From contig CAZPGY010000016.1 in NCBI GenBank assembly GCA_964586655.1, positions 1 to 62,587 of the forward strand: DNA of 62,587 nucleotides, given 5' to 3'. Positions 53,700-62,476 of this stretch are shown here, one piece after another. The DNA is from JAJYSO01 sp964586655 (GTDB lineage Bacteria > Bacteroidota > Bacteroidia > Flavobacteriales > Flavobacteriaceae). How positions within the stretch are numbered: the first letter of the stretch is position 1; the number at the start of each line of letters is the position of its first letter. The position numbers and the translations under genes are program-made. Under the pieces are notes generated by a model, which had not been told where the DNA came from, ran no database searches, and worked only from the letters and a program-made list of their open reading frames with translations.

Positions 53700-54437
53700 A
53701 TGAAATACCTGAGGCGAATTGGGCGATATTTTATCATGATTAAAGAAGCTTTTGGACGCATGACCAAGCGTTCGGTTCTTTATGAGTTGATTGTCAGGGA
53801 AATCGATGATTTGATTATTGGTTCCCTGGGTATCGTGGTCTTTCTCTCTTTCTTTATCGGAGCGGTTGTCACCATCCAAATGGCCTTGAATTTGAGTAAT
53901 CCGCTGTTGCCTAAATCCCTGATTGGATTTGCGGCTCGCCAGTCTATTATTTTGGAATTTTCTCCCACTTTTATCTCCATTATTATGGCGGGAAGAGTGG
54001 GGTCTTATATTACCTCCAGTATAGGAACCATGCGTGTTACCGAGCAAATAGATGCCTTAGAAGTTATGGGAATCAACTCCTTGAATTACCTGGTTTTTCC
54101 CAAAATTATTGCGCTCTTGTTTTACCCTTTTGTAATTGCCATTTCCATGTTTGTCGGTTTGGTCGGGGCTTATTTGGTAGGAACCTGGGGCGGATTCCTT
54201 ACGGCAGATGCCTTTTTACAGGGACTTCAGCAAGATTTTATCCCCTATCAACTGTGGTATGCTTTTATTAAAACTTTCTTTTTTGCCTTTATTTTGGCTA
54301 CCGTACCTGCTTATTTTGGCTACTATATGAAAGGAGGCTCCTTGGAAGTAGGAAAGGCGAGTACCACTTCCTTTGTATGGACCAGTGTGGTCTTGATTGT
54401 GACTGATTATGTATTGACCCAATTATTGTTAAGCTGA
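53700..54437 (+). CDS. MlaE-family ABC transporter permease
   Basis: This 245-residue inner-membrane permease has the MlaE/YrbE signature SLIGFAARQSIILEFSPTFISIIMAGRVGSYITSSIGTMRVTEQIDALEVMG, followed by helices to the C-terminus. MlaE with MlaF and an MCE-domain protein moves phospholipids between the membranes to maintain outer-membrane asymmetry. Its stop codon overlaps the ATPase ATG (TGATG). No MCE protein gene is visible behind the pair. Confidence 0.94.
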   Translation: MKYLRRIGRYFIMIKEAFGRMTKRSVLYELIVREIDDLIIGSLGIVVFLSFFIGAVVTIQMALNLSNPLLPKSLIGFAARQSIILEFSPTFISIIMAGRVGSYITSSIGTMRVTEQIDALEVMGINSLNYLVFPKIIALLFYPFVIAISMFVGLVGAYLVGTWGGFLTADAFLQGLQQDFIPYQLWYAFIKTFFFAFILATVPAYFGYYMKGGSLEVGKASTTSFVWTSVVLIVTDYVLTQLLLS

Positions 54438-55204
54438 TGATAGAAGTAAATGATTTACATAAAGGCTTTGATCAACAAGAAGTGCTCAAGGGAATTAGTA
54501 CTACTTTCTATAAAGGGAAAACCAATTTGATCATCGGGCAATCGGGCTCGGGAAAGACCGTTTTCCTCAAATGCTTGCTCGGCCTTTTCAAACCCGATAG
54601 CGGAACCATAAAATATGATGAAGAGGTATATAATGATTTGGATGAGGAAGAACAACGCGATTTTAGAAAGCAGATGGGCATGGTTTTTCAGGGCAGTGCC
54701 TTGTTTGATACGATGAATGTAGGAGATAATGTCATGTTTCCACTGCAGATGTATACCAAAATGTCTCGAGAGGAGCGCTTTGACCGTATGATTGAGGTCT
54801 TAAAGCATGTGGGATTGGAGAATGTAGAAAATAAAGAAGCCTCTGAGCTCAGTGGAGGTATGCAAAAACGAGTAGCCATTGCCAGGGCCATTGTCAATCG
54901 CCCCAAATATTTGTTTTGTGATGAACCCAACTCGGGCTTGGATCCCCAAACTGCTATTCTTATCGATGATTTGATTCAAAAAATCACCCATGAATACGAT
55001 ATGACTACGGTGATCAATACCCATGATATGAACTCTGTCCTACAAATAGGTCAACATATCGTATTTCTTAAAAATGGCGTTCTGAGATGGCAGGGAACCA
55101 ATGAAGATATTTTCAAAACCGACAACGAAGCTATTTCTGAATTTGTTTATTCTTCTGATTTATTTAAGGAGGTACGCAAGGCTCATTTGAAAAAGGAGAG
55201 CTGA
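54437..55204 (+). CDS. MlaF-like ABC transporter ATP-binding protein
   Basis: This 255-residue ATPase has Walker A GQSGSGKT, the signature LSGGMQKRVAIARAI and Walker B KYLFCDEPNSGLDP with the D-loop. The C-terminal tail (about 220-255) resembles that of MlaF-type proteins. It powers the MlaE permease encoded one base before it. A palindromic repeat element begins seven bases after its stop. Confidence 0.94.
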   Translation: MIEVNDLHKGFDQQEVLKGISTTFYKGKTNLIIGQSGSGKTVFLKCLLGLFKPDSGTIKYDEEVYNDLDEEEQRDFRKQMGMVFQGSALFDTMNVGDNVMFPLQMYTKMSREERFDRMIEVLKHVGLENVENKEASELSGGMQKRVAIARAIVNRPKYLFCDEPNSGLDPQTAILIDDLIQKITHEYDMTTVINTHDMNSVLQIGQHIVFLKNGVLRWQGTNEDIFKTDNEAISEFVYSSDLFKEVRKAHLKKES

Positions 55205-55210
55205 TCTTTT

Positions 55211-55371
55211 ATACCAATTTTATTTATTAAGTAGCCCAAAGATTTATAGGATAAATTTTAAAGTTCAAGGCAAAAAACGTAGGCATAGCAGTAGCTATGA
55301 CGAGGCTTTTTAACGCAGAAATTTGAAATTTAGACATGAATATTGGGCCATTTAGTATGTATAATTGGTAT
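55211..55371. repeat. MITE-like palindromic repeat, complete copy
   Basis: This 161-bp element has perfect 9-base terminal inverted repeats ATACCAATT (55211-55219) and AATTGGTAT (55363-55371). Further inward the arms remain complementary: AGCCCAAAGATTTAT on the left against ATGAATATTGGGCC on the right. A central hairpin pairs GCATAGC with GCTATG(A)C. It carries no ORF. Its last base is also the first base of the TTA that reads as the manC stop codon, so the element exactly abuts that gene. Confidence 0.85.
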
Positions 55372-56450
55372 TAGGCCAAATCTTTACCAAACTTCTGTTG
55401 CACCCGGCTTCGAACAGCTTTGATTTCCTGCTCCTTTGCCTTGGGATAAATTAAGAGAACTTCTTCGTTGTCTACAATAATATGATCCGATAAGTCTTTG
55501 ATAACTACAATCTTTCCTTTTGGGGTGCGGATAATGTTTTCTTTAGAATTTTCTAAGGAAGTTTGTGCATTGATGATGACATTATCTTCGTCGTCTTTTT
55601 TCAGCTTGTCGTATAAAGAGCCCCAAGAACCCAGGTCGTTCCAGTCAAAAGCAACGGGGAGTACATAAATATTGTCTGCCTTCTCTATGATGCCATAATC
55701 AATAGAGATGTTTTCTGCATCACTGTAGACCTTATCGATAAAGGCTTTTTCGGCCTCGGTGTTGAGCTGATCTTTTCCTTGTGCAAAAAGTTGGTACATG
55801 GCAGGTAAGTATTCTTGAAAAGCCGCCAAAATCACCTGAGTCTGCCAAATAAAAATGCCGGCATTCCACAAGTAATTCCCGGCCTCTAAAAAGCCTTTTG
55901 CCGTTTGGTAGTCAGGCTTCTCGGTAAATTTTGAGACGCGTTTGACCGCATCTTTTGCAGCGGTATCAAACTTGATGTATCCATATCCGGTATGCGGAAA
56001 ATTGGGCTCAATTCCCAAGGTCATCAAAGCCTTTTTTTGTTGAGCAGCCTCAAAAGCGGCCTCTACATTTTGGGCGAAATGATGTTCGTCTTCTATCCAG
56101 TGGTCACTGGGAGCCACAATCATGGTCGCTTCCGGATTCTCTCGGTGTATTTTTAAAGCCGAAAGCAGAATGCAGGGCGCGGTATTGCGCATGCTGGGCT
56201 CCATCACTATCTGCCGATCGGTAATTTCGGGAAGTTGGGTTTTGACCAATTTTTCATAACGAGAGTTGGTCAAAATAAAAATATTTTCCTGGGGAATAAT
56301 CTTACTTAATCGTTCAAAGGTTTTTTGAATAAGTGTCTGTCCGCTGCCCAAAAGATCGAGAAATTGCTTGGGCAATTTGGTTTTACTAACCGGCCAAAAT
56401 CGCGAGCCGACTCCTCCCGCCATGATGACAGCATAAAAATCTTTGTTCAT
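55371..56450 (-). CDS. manC: Mannose-1-phosphate guanylyltransferase
   Basis: This 359-residue nucleotidyltransferase makes GDP-mannose from mannose-1-phosphate and GTP. The N-terminal signature is MAGGVGSRFWPVSKTKLPKQFLDL, with IVAPSDHWI and FTEKPDYQTAKGFL following. The length corresponds to the short single-function form without the isomerase domain. GDP-mannose could supply the exopolysaccharide locus or protein glycosylation. The 3' end touches the palindromic repeat. Confidence 0.95.
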   Translation of the reverse strand: MNKDFYAVIMAGGVGSRFWPVSKTKLPKQFLDLLGSGQTLIQKTFERLSKIIPQENIFILTNSRYEKLVKTQLPEITDRQIVMEPSMRNTAPCILLSALKIHRENPEATMIVAPSDHWIEDEHHFAQNVEAAFEAAQQKKALMTLGIEPNFPHTGYGYIKFDTAAKDAVKRVSKFTEKPDYQTAKGFLEAGNYLWNAGIFIWQTQVILAAFQEYLPAMYQLFAQGKDQLNTEAEKAFIDKVYSDAENISIDYGIIEKADNIYVLPVAFDWNDLGSWGSLYDKLKKDDEDNVIINAQTSLENSKENIIRTPKGKIVVIKDLSDHIIVDNEEVLLIYPKAKEQEIKAVRSRVQQKFGKDLA

Positions 56451-56494
56451 AAGTAAGTGTTTTTGACAATAAGAAAAATTATTTCTCCGCAGGC

Positions 56495-57103
56495 TTAAGG
56501 TGTTTTGATGAGCTCTACCTCAGCGTTGGGTTGAAAAATATAAATCTTCCCGGTAGAAAGCTCTTTGCATTCATATCGCTTGACTCGCTTGCGGCCTTTT
56601 TTAAAAATCTTTCCATTATAAATGCTGAAAGTGCTTCCCGAGGGAATTTCAAATATATAATTTTTATTGGAATTCGGTTTGGAATCATAGCTTTTTAGGG
56701 CGATAGACAGCTGCGCATCGGTATCACTGCTCGCCCGAGGGTTTTGAAAATGCCTGGCAATCAGCGGCAATAAATCTGTAGGGAAAATATCGGGTTTAAT
56801 AAAAGGCAACATTAAATGCTGAAAGGTGTGTTTCCATTCGCGACCGTGAGGTTTGACGCGCTGTCCATAACGAGCAAAAGTCAACAAATGCGCCACTTCG
56901 TGTATCAACGTAATCAAAAAACGATATTTATTGAGATTGGCGTTAATGGTTATCTGATGTTGACCATTTTTGAGCAAACGGTAATCACCATGTCGCGTTT
57001 TGCGCTCCCGCACAATCTTTAAATAAATCTCATGCTGTTTAATCAAACCGCAAACGGGTTCTACTGCACGCTCGGGAAGATAAGGGGTTAAGGTCTCTCT
57101 CAT
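56495..57103 (-). CDS. SprT-like zinc metalloprotease-domain protein
   Basis: This 202-residue protein has the SprT-like domain with the zinc-binding motif HEVAH at residues 68-72 (LITLIHEVAHLLTF), and a following HGREWKHTFQHLM that would provide the third ligand. The C-terminal part has YKCKEL-type residues in RVKRYECKELSTGKIYIF but lacks the four-Cys zinc ribbon of full SprT. No signal peptide is present. The bacterial role is unclear; eukaryotic Spartan cleaves DNA-protein crosslinks. Confidence 0.88.
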   Translation of the reverse strand: MRETLTPYLPERAVEPVCGLIKQHEIYLKIVRERKTRHGDYRLLKNGQHQITINANLNKYRFLITLIHEVAHLLTFARYGQRVKPHGREWKHTFQHLMLPFIKPDIFPTDLLPLIARHFQNPRASSDTDAQLSIALKSYDSKPNSNKNYIFEIPSGSTFSIYNGKIFKKGRKRVKRYECKELSTGKIYIFQPNAEVELIKTP

Positions 57104-57152
57104 AGGATCAATAATACGGAAAATCTTCGGATAAAAATATGAAATCCAGGGT

Positions 57153-57836
57153 TTAAGGAGTTGAATTGGAGGCTGACAATACCTTTCCGTTGTAGATTTT
57201 ATGGCCGTTTAACGCAAAATGTTTAATGTAGGCAGCCATTTCTTCAGGTTGAAGCGATGCTTTTTGATTGGGGAAAGCAGCTTTAAACATCTCTGTCTCT
57301 ACTGATCCTAAGGCTAAAGCATTAAAAGCAGGACCGGTAGCATGATATTCTTCGGCAAGCACTTCCATCAGATTAATGACCGCAGCCTTGCTCGAACTGT
57401 ATGCGCTCAGCTCCGGAAATTTAACGCTGCCTTGCACTCCGCCCATGCTGCTGATGGCAAGTACGTGGCTGCTTTTTTGCAGGTAGGGAAGGAGCGCCTG
57501 CGTCAATCCATAGACACCAAAAACATTGGTTCGATAAACGGCTTCAAGGCTTGTTAAGTTGATATTGTCAAACCTATCTTTAAAGAATTTCCCCGCATTG
57601 TGAATCAGGATATCCAACGTTTTAAAATGAGTGGCAGTATATTCGACAACTTTTTGATATTGATTGGGTTTGGTGAGATCAAAAGCCAGGGAATGGACAT
57701 TGGGCAAGGCCAACTCTTTTGTGGGAGCAATATTTCTCGACAGGGCTAAAATTTGATGACCTTCCGCTGCCAACTGCTTGACTAATGCTAAGCCGATACC
57801 GCGACTGGTTCCGGTGATAATAATGTTTTTTTTCAT
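57153..57836 (-). CDS. SDR-family oxidoreductase
   Basis: This 227-residue short-chain dehydrogenase has the NAD(P) loop TGTSRGIG, the NAG motif ILIHNAGKF, a Ser in AISSMGG and the catalytic Y-x3-K as YSSSK. The start at 57836 opens directly on the first Rossmann strand (MKKNIIITG). The substrate is unknown. Confidence 0.92.
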   Translation of the reverse strand: MKKNIIITGTSRGIGLALVKQLAAEGHQILALSRNIAPTKELALPNVHSLAFDLTKPNQYQKVVEYTATHFKTLDILIHNAGKFFKDRFDNINLTSLEAVYRTNVFGVYGLTQALLPYLQKSSHVLAISSMGGVQGSVKFPELSAYSSSKAAVINLMEVLAEEYHATGPAFNALALGSVETEMFKAAFPNQKASLQPEEMAAYIKHFALNGHKIYNGKVLSASNSTP

Positions 57837-58195
57837 CTGTTTAAAATTTATGAAGACTGAAGCCTTCAAAGCTTCTTTATGCCCATTTGTATATTTATGG
57901 GGATTAATTTTGTATCGAGCTATTAGGCTAATTTGTAAGCCGTTAGGCTATTTATCATTCCCATGAGTGATGGCTCTATTCATCATGGGGATGTATAGCG
58001 GGATAAAGGTAAGAATTGTGATCTTGGCTGCCGTAAGATAAGAGCATAATTTTATAGATTAAACCTTTTACGGAAAGAACACGAAAGTCTCGAATCCGTA
58101 ACCAAGCACGATTGACACAATCAAGATTGAAAGATTTTTTTTGGGATGGTTATCAAATCCGTTTCACGCTTTTGTGGAATAGCTTTTTTATTCCG
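57837..58195. other. Intergenic region between divergent genes
   Basis: About 360 bases lie between the SDR gene and the GlcD-like gene. A direct repeat TTAGGCTA occurs twice near 57930-57950, and CCCATGA pairs imperfectly with TCATGGGG near 57960-57988. No gene or RNA was recognised. Confidence 0.5.
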
Positions 58196-58203
58196 TAATT
58201 TTG
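58172..58203 (+). promoter_or_regulatory. Promoter of the GlcD-like gene (TTG-21-TAATTTTG)
   Basis: TTG (58172-58174) and an exact TAATTTTG (58196-58203) are separated by 21 bases, a good match to the Bacteroidota consensus. The -7 element covers the alternative TTG start at 58201, so translation should begin at the ATG at 58225. Confidence 0.65.
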
Positions 58204-58224
58204 AAATCGAATAAATTCTCAGCC

Positions 58225-59628
58225 ATGAAATACGCAAAGCTTTCTGAAACCGATTTACAAAAATTTAAAGATATACTGGATTCATCCAGGGTTTTAATAG
58301 ACGAAGAAAGTTTGAAACGCTGCGCTTCCGATAAGACCGAAGATTTCGTCTTTCTTCCCAATGTGGTTTTGCAACCGGAGTCTACTAAAGAAGTTAGTCA
58401 AATTTTGGCCTATTGTAATCAACAAAACCTGCCTGTGGTGCCTCGTGGTGCCGGAACAGGATTAAGCGGCGGTGCTTTGCCGGTTTACAGTGGAGTTGTT
58501 TTAGACATGCAACGCATGAACAAGATTGTCAAAATTGATAAGGAAAACTTCCAAGTTATCACCGAACCGGGAATTGTTACACAAGAATTAATGGATGCCG
58601 TTCTGGAAGAAGGGCTTTTTTATCCTGTCGATCCTGCCAGTAAAGGAAGCTGCTTTATAGGCGGGAATATTGCCGAAAATTCCGGCGGAACCCGGGCTGT
58701 AAAATACGGAGTAGTCAAAGATCAGGTGCTGAATTTAGAAGTCGTATTGGCAAATGGAGCGGTGTTCTGGACAGGAGCCAATACCTTGAAAAATGCAACG
58801 GGATATAATTTAACGCAACTAATAGTAGGATCGGAAGGTACATTGGCGGTTGTCACCAAAATTGTTTTAAAACTATTAAAAGCTCCAACAAGAGATCTTT
58901 TGGTCTTCGTTCCTTTTTTATCGGTAGAAGAAGCTTGTGATGCAGTTCATAAAATATTTATGGCAGGATATACGCCTTCTACGTTGGAATTTATGGAAAG
59001 AGCAGCCTTGGATATTGCTCAGGAGTTTCTGGAAGAGGATTATCTCAAGCTCGATGATTCTATTAGAGCCGGTTTGTTAATTGAAGTTGACGGAACTGAT
59101 GAGGAACGCCTGATGGAAGAAGTGGAAGGGATTTTTGGGGTAACTGAACAGTTTGATACGGGAGAAGTCCTTTTTGCCGATACCGATGCACACAAAGAAA
59201 AGCTTTGGAAAATAAGGCGCGTAATGGGAATTGCAGCAAAAAGCTCGTCTATTTATAAAGAGGAAGATACCGTTGTGCCCCGGGCTTATCTGCCTCAGCT
59301 GTTTAAAAAAATTAAAGACCTTGGAGAAGAATACGGGTTTGAATCCATTGTTTACGGACATGCCGGAGACGGAAATCTACATATCAATATTGTCAAAAAT
59401 GATATGAATGATGAGAAATGGGAGAAAGTCCTTCCGGAAGCTATTCAAAAATTATTTGATTTTACGCACAACTTAGGGGGAACCATCAGCGGAGAACACG
59501 GAATTGGCTATGTGCAAAAAGCTTATATGAGTCAAGTTTTTTCCTCTACGGCCTTAGATATTCAGAAAGAAATCAAGAAAATCTTCGACCCTAAAGGAAT
59601 TTTGAATCCGGGGAAGATTTTTGAGTGA
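58225..59628 (+). CDS. FAD-linked oxidase, glycolate/D-lactate dehydrogenase (GlcD-like)
   Basis: This 467-residue flavoprotein has the PCMH-type FAD domain with VPRGAGTGLSGGALP and GGNIAENSGGTRAVKYG. The C-terminal domain carries YGHAGDGNLHINI and GTISGEHGIGYVQK. These fit the GlcD/D-lactate dehydrogenase family, which oxidises 2-hydroxy acids and passes electrons to the quinone pool. No GlcE or GlcF partner lies next to it, so a single-subunit D-lactate type is possible. Confidence 0.92.
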   Translation: MKYAKLSETDLQKFKDILDSSRVLIDEESLKRCASDKTEDFVFLPNVVLQPESTKEVSQILAYCNQQNLPVVPRGAGTGLSGGALPVYSGVVLDMQRMNKIVKIDKENFQVITEPGIVTQELMDAVLEEGLFYPVDPASKGSCFIGGNIAENSGGTRAVKYGVVKDQVLNLEVVLANGAVFWTGANTLKNATGYNLTQLIVGSEGTLAVVTKIVLKLLKAPTRDLLVFVPFLSVEEACDAVHKIFMAGYTPSTLEFMERAALDIAQEFLEEDYLKLDDSIRAGLLIEVDGTDEERLMEEVEGIFGVTEQFDTGEVLFADTDAHKEKLWKIRRVMGIAAKSSSIYKEEDTVVPRAYLPQLFKKIKDLGEEYGFESIVYGHAGDGNLHINIVKNDMNDEKWEKVLPEAIQKLFDFTHNLGGTISGEHGIGYVQKAYMSQVFSSTALDIQKEIKKIFDPKGILNPGKIFE

Positions 59629-59643
59629 TTATACCCAAAATAA

Positions 59644-59670
59644 AACCGGCAATCCTTATAGATGCCGGTT
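59644..59670 (+). terminator. Hairpin terminator after the GlcD-like gene
   Basis: AACCGGCA pairs with TGCCGGTT around an 11-base loop, followed by CTGATTTTAT. The T-run is short, so it is a moderate terminator. It lies between convergent genes. Confidence 0.6.
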
Positions 59671-59751
59671 CTGATTTTATGGAGCAGCTTTTTATCGATT
59701 TTCGGTTGCAAGCTTAAGGCTGTAAGAAAAACGATCTTTAGCAGAATGCAA

Positions 59752-61389
59752 CTATGCCAGCATGCTTACCGGATTTTCCAAATAGGTTTTTAAGGTTTGT
59801 AAAAACTTGGCACCCGTGGCTCCGTCTACCGTACGATGGTCGCAGGCCATGGTGATTTTTAGGGTGTGTCCTACTACAATTTCCCCGTTTTTGACGATGG
59901 GTTTCTCCTCAATTGCCCCCACCGATAAAATAGCTGAATTGGGCTGATTGATGATGCTGGTGAACTCTTGTATTCCAAACATTCCCAAATTAGAAACCGT
60001 AAATGTACTGCCTTCCATTTCATTGGGTTGGATTTTTTTGTCGTGGGCTTTTTGCGCCAGTTCTTTTACATTGGCATTAATTTGGGTCATAGATTGTTGA
60101 TCGGTAAATCGTAAAACGGGTACTACCAATCCCTCTTCAACCGCCACGGCCACGCCAATGTGAATGTGTTGAGCAATTTTTGTGGTTTCACCATTCCAAA
60201 TTGAGTTGACTTGAGGGTGTTTTCGCAACGCCATTGCTGAGGCTTTAATCACCAGGTCGTTAAACGAGATTTTGGTGTCGGGCATCTCGTTGATTACTTT
60301 TCGGGATTTTATGGCATTTTCCATATTGATTTCTACCGTCAAGTAATAGTGCGGAGCACCAAACTGAGATTCGGTCAATCGCTTGGCAATTGTTTTGCGC
60401 ATTTGCGAATTCTTGACCTCTTTAAACCCTTCTGTTCCGGCGGGTGCCGAAGCAGTTGTTCCGGCAGCAGCTTGCTCCGGTTTTTCAGCGGGCTTGTAGT
60501 TTTCAATGTCTCTTTTGATGATCCGTCCATTGTCGCCTGAGCCTTCAACATCAGTCAGGTCTATCCCTTTATCGGCAGCCATGCGTTTGGCCAAGGGAGA
60601 GGCGAAAATACGGCCGCCGTCTTTGCCGGTATTTTTGTTTTTCTTGGAAGAACGATTTTTTGAAGTCGACTCTTTTTGGTCTTGAGAAGCCGCTTTTTCT
60701 CCTTTCTCTTTTTTCTGATTGGCAGATTTGTCGGCGCCTTTAGCATTAAGCTGTTTGAGTACCGCGGAAACATCAGTGCCTTCAGGTCCTATTATAGCCA
60801 AAACATCATCTACAGGAGCGCTTTCGCCTTCTTTAATGCCGATGTGAAGTAGGGTGCCGTCATAGAAAGATTCAAACTCCATGGTGGCTTTGTCGGTTTC
60901 AATCTCGGCTAAAATATCGCCTTCTTCCACTTCGTCTCCTTCTTGTTTCAACCAAGAGGAAACGCTGCCTTCTTCCATAGTGTCAGACAAGCGAGGCATT
61001 TTTACAATTTCGACACCTTCCGGAATTGCTTCGGTATCGGTGTCTTCTTGTGTTTCTGCAGATTCATTTTCTTCTTCTGCCTCTTCATTCGCGGTTTCCT
61101 TGTTTGCTGTTGTGTTGTCAGACGAGTTAATCAGCTCATCAATATCTTCTCCTTCTTCTCCAATGATGGCCAAGATATCGTCGACAGGAGCACTTTCGCC
61201 CTCTTCCAGTCCAATATACAGTAGGGTTCCGTCATAGAAAGATTCGAATTCCATGGTGGCTTTATCGGTTTCAATTTCAGCCAGAATATCGCCCTCTTCA
61301 ACTTTGTCGCCCTTTTGTTTAAGCCATTTGGCCACGGTACCTTCTTCCATGGTGTCACTCAAACGGGGCATTTTTACTACTTCAGCCAT
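59752..61389 (-). CDS. pdhC: Pyruvate dehydrogenase E2, dihydrolipoamide acetyltransferase
   Basis: This 545-residue E2 has two lipoyl domains with lipoyl-lysine motifs ETDKATMEF at Lys43 and Lys167. These are joined by acidic and Ser/Thr/Lys-rich linkers. A peripheral subunit-binding domain follows (about 258-295, FASPLAKRMAADKGIDL), then the catalytic domain with the active His in DHRTVDGATGAKFL. The two lipoyl domains are near-identical in sequence. It transfers acetyl groups to CoA. It follows pdhA by 8 bases in one operon. Confidence 0.96.
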   Translation of the reverse strand: MAEVVKMPRLSDTMEEGTVAKWLKQKGDKVEEGDILAEIETDKATMEFESFYDGTLLYIGLEEGESAPVDDILAIIGEEGEDIDELINSSDNTTANKETANEEAEEENESAETQEDTDTEAIPEGVEIVKMPRLSDTMEEGSVSSWLKQEGDEVEEGDILAEIETDKATMEFESFYDGTLLHIGIKEGESAPVDDVLAIIGPEGTDVSAVLKQLNAKGADKSANQKKEKGEKAASQDQKESTSKNRSSKKNKNTGKDGGRIFASPLAKRMAADKGIDLTDVEGSGDNGRIIKRDIENYKPAEKPEQAAAGTTASAPAGTEGFKEVKNSQMRKTIAKRLTESQFGAPHYYLTVEINMENAIKSRKVINEMPDTKISFNDLVIKASAMALRKHPQVNSIWNGETTKIAQHIHIGVAVAVEEGLVVPVLRFTDQQSMTQINANVKELAQKAHDKKIQPNEMEGSTFTVSNLGMFGIQEFTSIINQPNSAILSVGAIEEKPIVKNGEIVVGHTLKITMACDHRTVDGATGAKFLQTLKTYLENPVSMLA

Positions 61390-61397
61390 AATTTATT

Positions 61398-62396
61398 TTA
61401 TAATTTGTGGGGTAAAAAAGGATAATCTTCTTGTTCGTATACAGCGTCATACATCACGCTTTTGTCGGGAAATTCAGATTCCTCGGCAAACTTCACATAT
61501 TCTTTGATTTGTGCTTTGACCTTTTTATCAATTTCTTTGAGGTCGTCTTCTGAAGCCCAGTCATTTTCAAGGATTTTGTCTTTAACCTGAATAATCGGGT
61601 CGAGTTTGTGATACTCTTCTACTTCTTCTTTGGTGCGGTATTTTGCAGGGTCGCTCATGGAGTGTCCGCGATAGCGATAAGTTTTGAGCTCGAGTAGGGT
61701 GGGACCGTTTCCTTTCCGTGCCCTGTCGATGGCTTCGTCCATGGCTTCGGCAACTTTTGCAGGATTCATCGCATCTACCGGGCCACTGGGCATGTCATAG
61801 CCCAAAGCCAACTTCCAAAGATCTTGTTGATGCGAAGTGCGCTTGGTTGAAGTTCCCATGGCATAGCCGTTATTTTCAATACAAAAAACAACGGGCAATT
61901 TCCACATCATCGCCAGGTTTAAGGATTCGTGAAAGGTGCCTTGAAAAGCAGCACCATCCCCCAAAAAGGTTAAGGTAACGGAGTCTCGTTCAAAATATTG
62001 GTCGCCAAAAGCCAGTCCGGCTCCCAATGGAATGTGTCCGCCGACAATGGCATGTCCTCCAAAGAAATTGTGTTTCTTGGAGAAAATATGCATCGACCCG
62101 CCCAAACCTTTTGAGCTGCCTGTTACTTTGCCATACAGCTCGGCAAAAACATGTTTGGGATCGAGCCCCATGCCAATGGGTTGAACGTGGTCGCGATAAG
62201 TGGTGATATAACGATCCTTTTTAGGGTCCATGGCGTGAAGAGCGCCGGCAAGAACCGCCTCTTGTCCGCTGTAAATATGAAGGAAGCCGCGTATCTTTTG
62301 TTGAATATAAACTTGCGCGAGCTTGTCCTCAATCTTACGCCATAAGTACATATCTTCATACCATTTCAGGTAGGTCTCTTTGGTGATTTTTTTCAT
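61398..62396 (-). CDS. pdhA: Pyruvate dehydrogenase E1 component, alpha subunit
   Basis: This 332-residue thiamine-diphosphate enzyme subunit has the motif GDGAAFQGTFHESLNLAMMWKLPVVFCIENN (GDG...NN) and the phosphorylation-loop region YRYRGHSMSDPAKYR. The start at 62396 (MKKITKETYLKWYED) is the family start; the longer frame would run into the repeat element. The beta subunit gene is not next to it, which is usual in flavobacteria. A minus-strand TATTTTTG lies 35 bases upstream. Confidence 0.96.
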   Translation of the reverse strand: MKKITKETYLKWYEDMYLWRKIEDKLAQVYIQQKIRGFLHIYSGQEAVLAGALHAMDPKKDRYITTYRDHVQPIGMGLDPKHVFAELYGKVTGSSKGLGGSMHIFSKKHNFFGGHAIVGGHIPLGAGLAFGDQYFERDSVTLTFLGDGAAFQGTFHESLNLAMMWKLPVVFCIENNGYAMGTSTKRTSHQQDLWKLALGYDMPSGPVDAMNPAKVAEAMDEAIDRARKGNGPTLLELKTYRYRGHSMSDPAKYRTKEEVEEYHKLDPIIQVKDKILENDWASEDDLKEIDKKVKAQIKEYVKFAEESEFPDKSVMYDAVYEQEDYPFLPHKL

Positions 62397-62430
62397 GGTC
62401 AATAATTTTGTGCTCAAAAAATAGCAAATA

Positions 62431-62438
62431 CAAAAATA
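62431..62438 (-). promoter_or_regulatory. pdhA -7 promoter element
   Basis: The minus-strand TATTTTTG matches TAnnTTTG exactly, 34 bases before the pdhA ATG. The palindromic repeat begins 39 bases further upstream, close to where regulatory sequences would be expected. Confidence 0.5.
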
Positions 62439-62476
62439 AGACAATAAGCCTAATGTAAAAAATGCTTTTGGAGTTA

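Noticed and set aside
57985..58140. Possible tRNA-like T-loop in the spacer near 58090
   Set aside because: The local CTCGAATCC resembles a T-loop, but no acceptor stem or anticodon arm can be formed around it.
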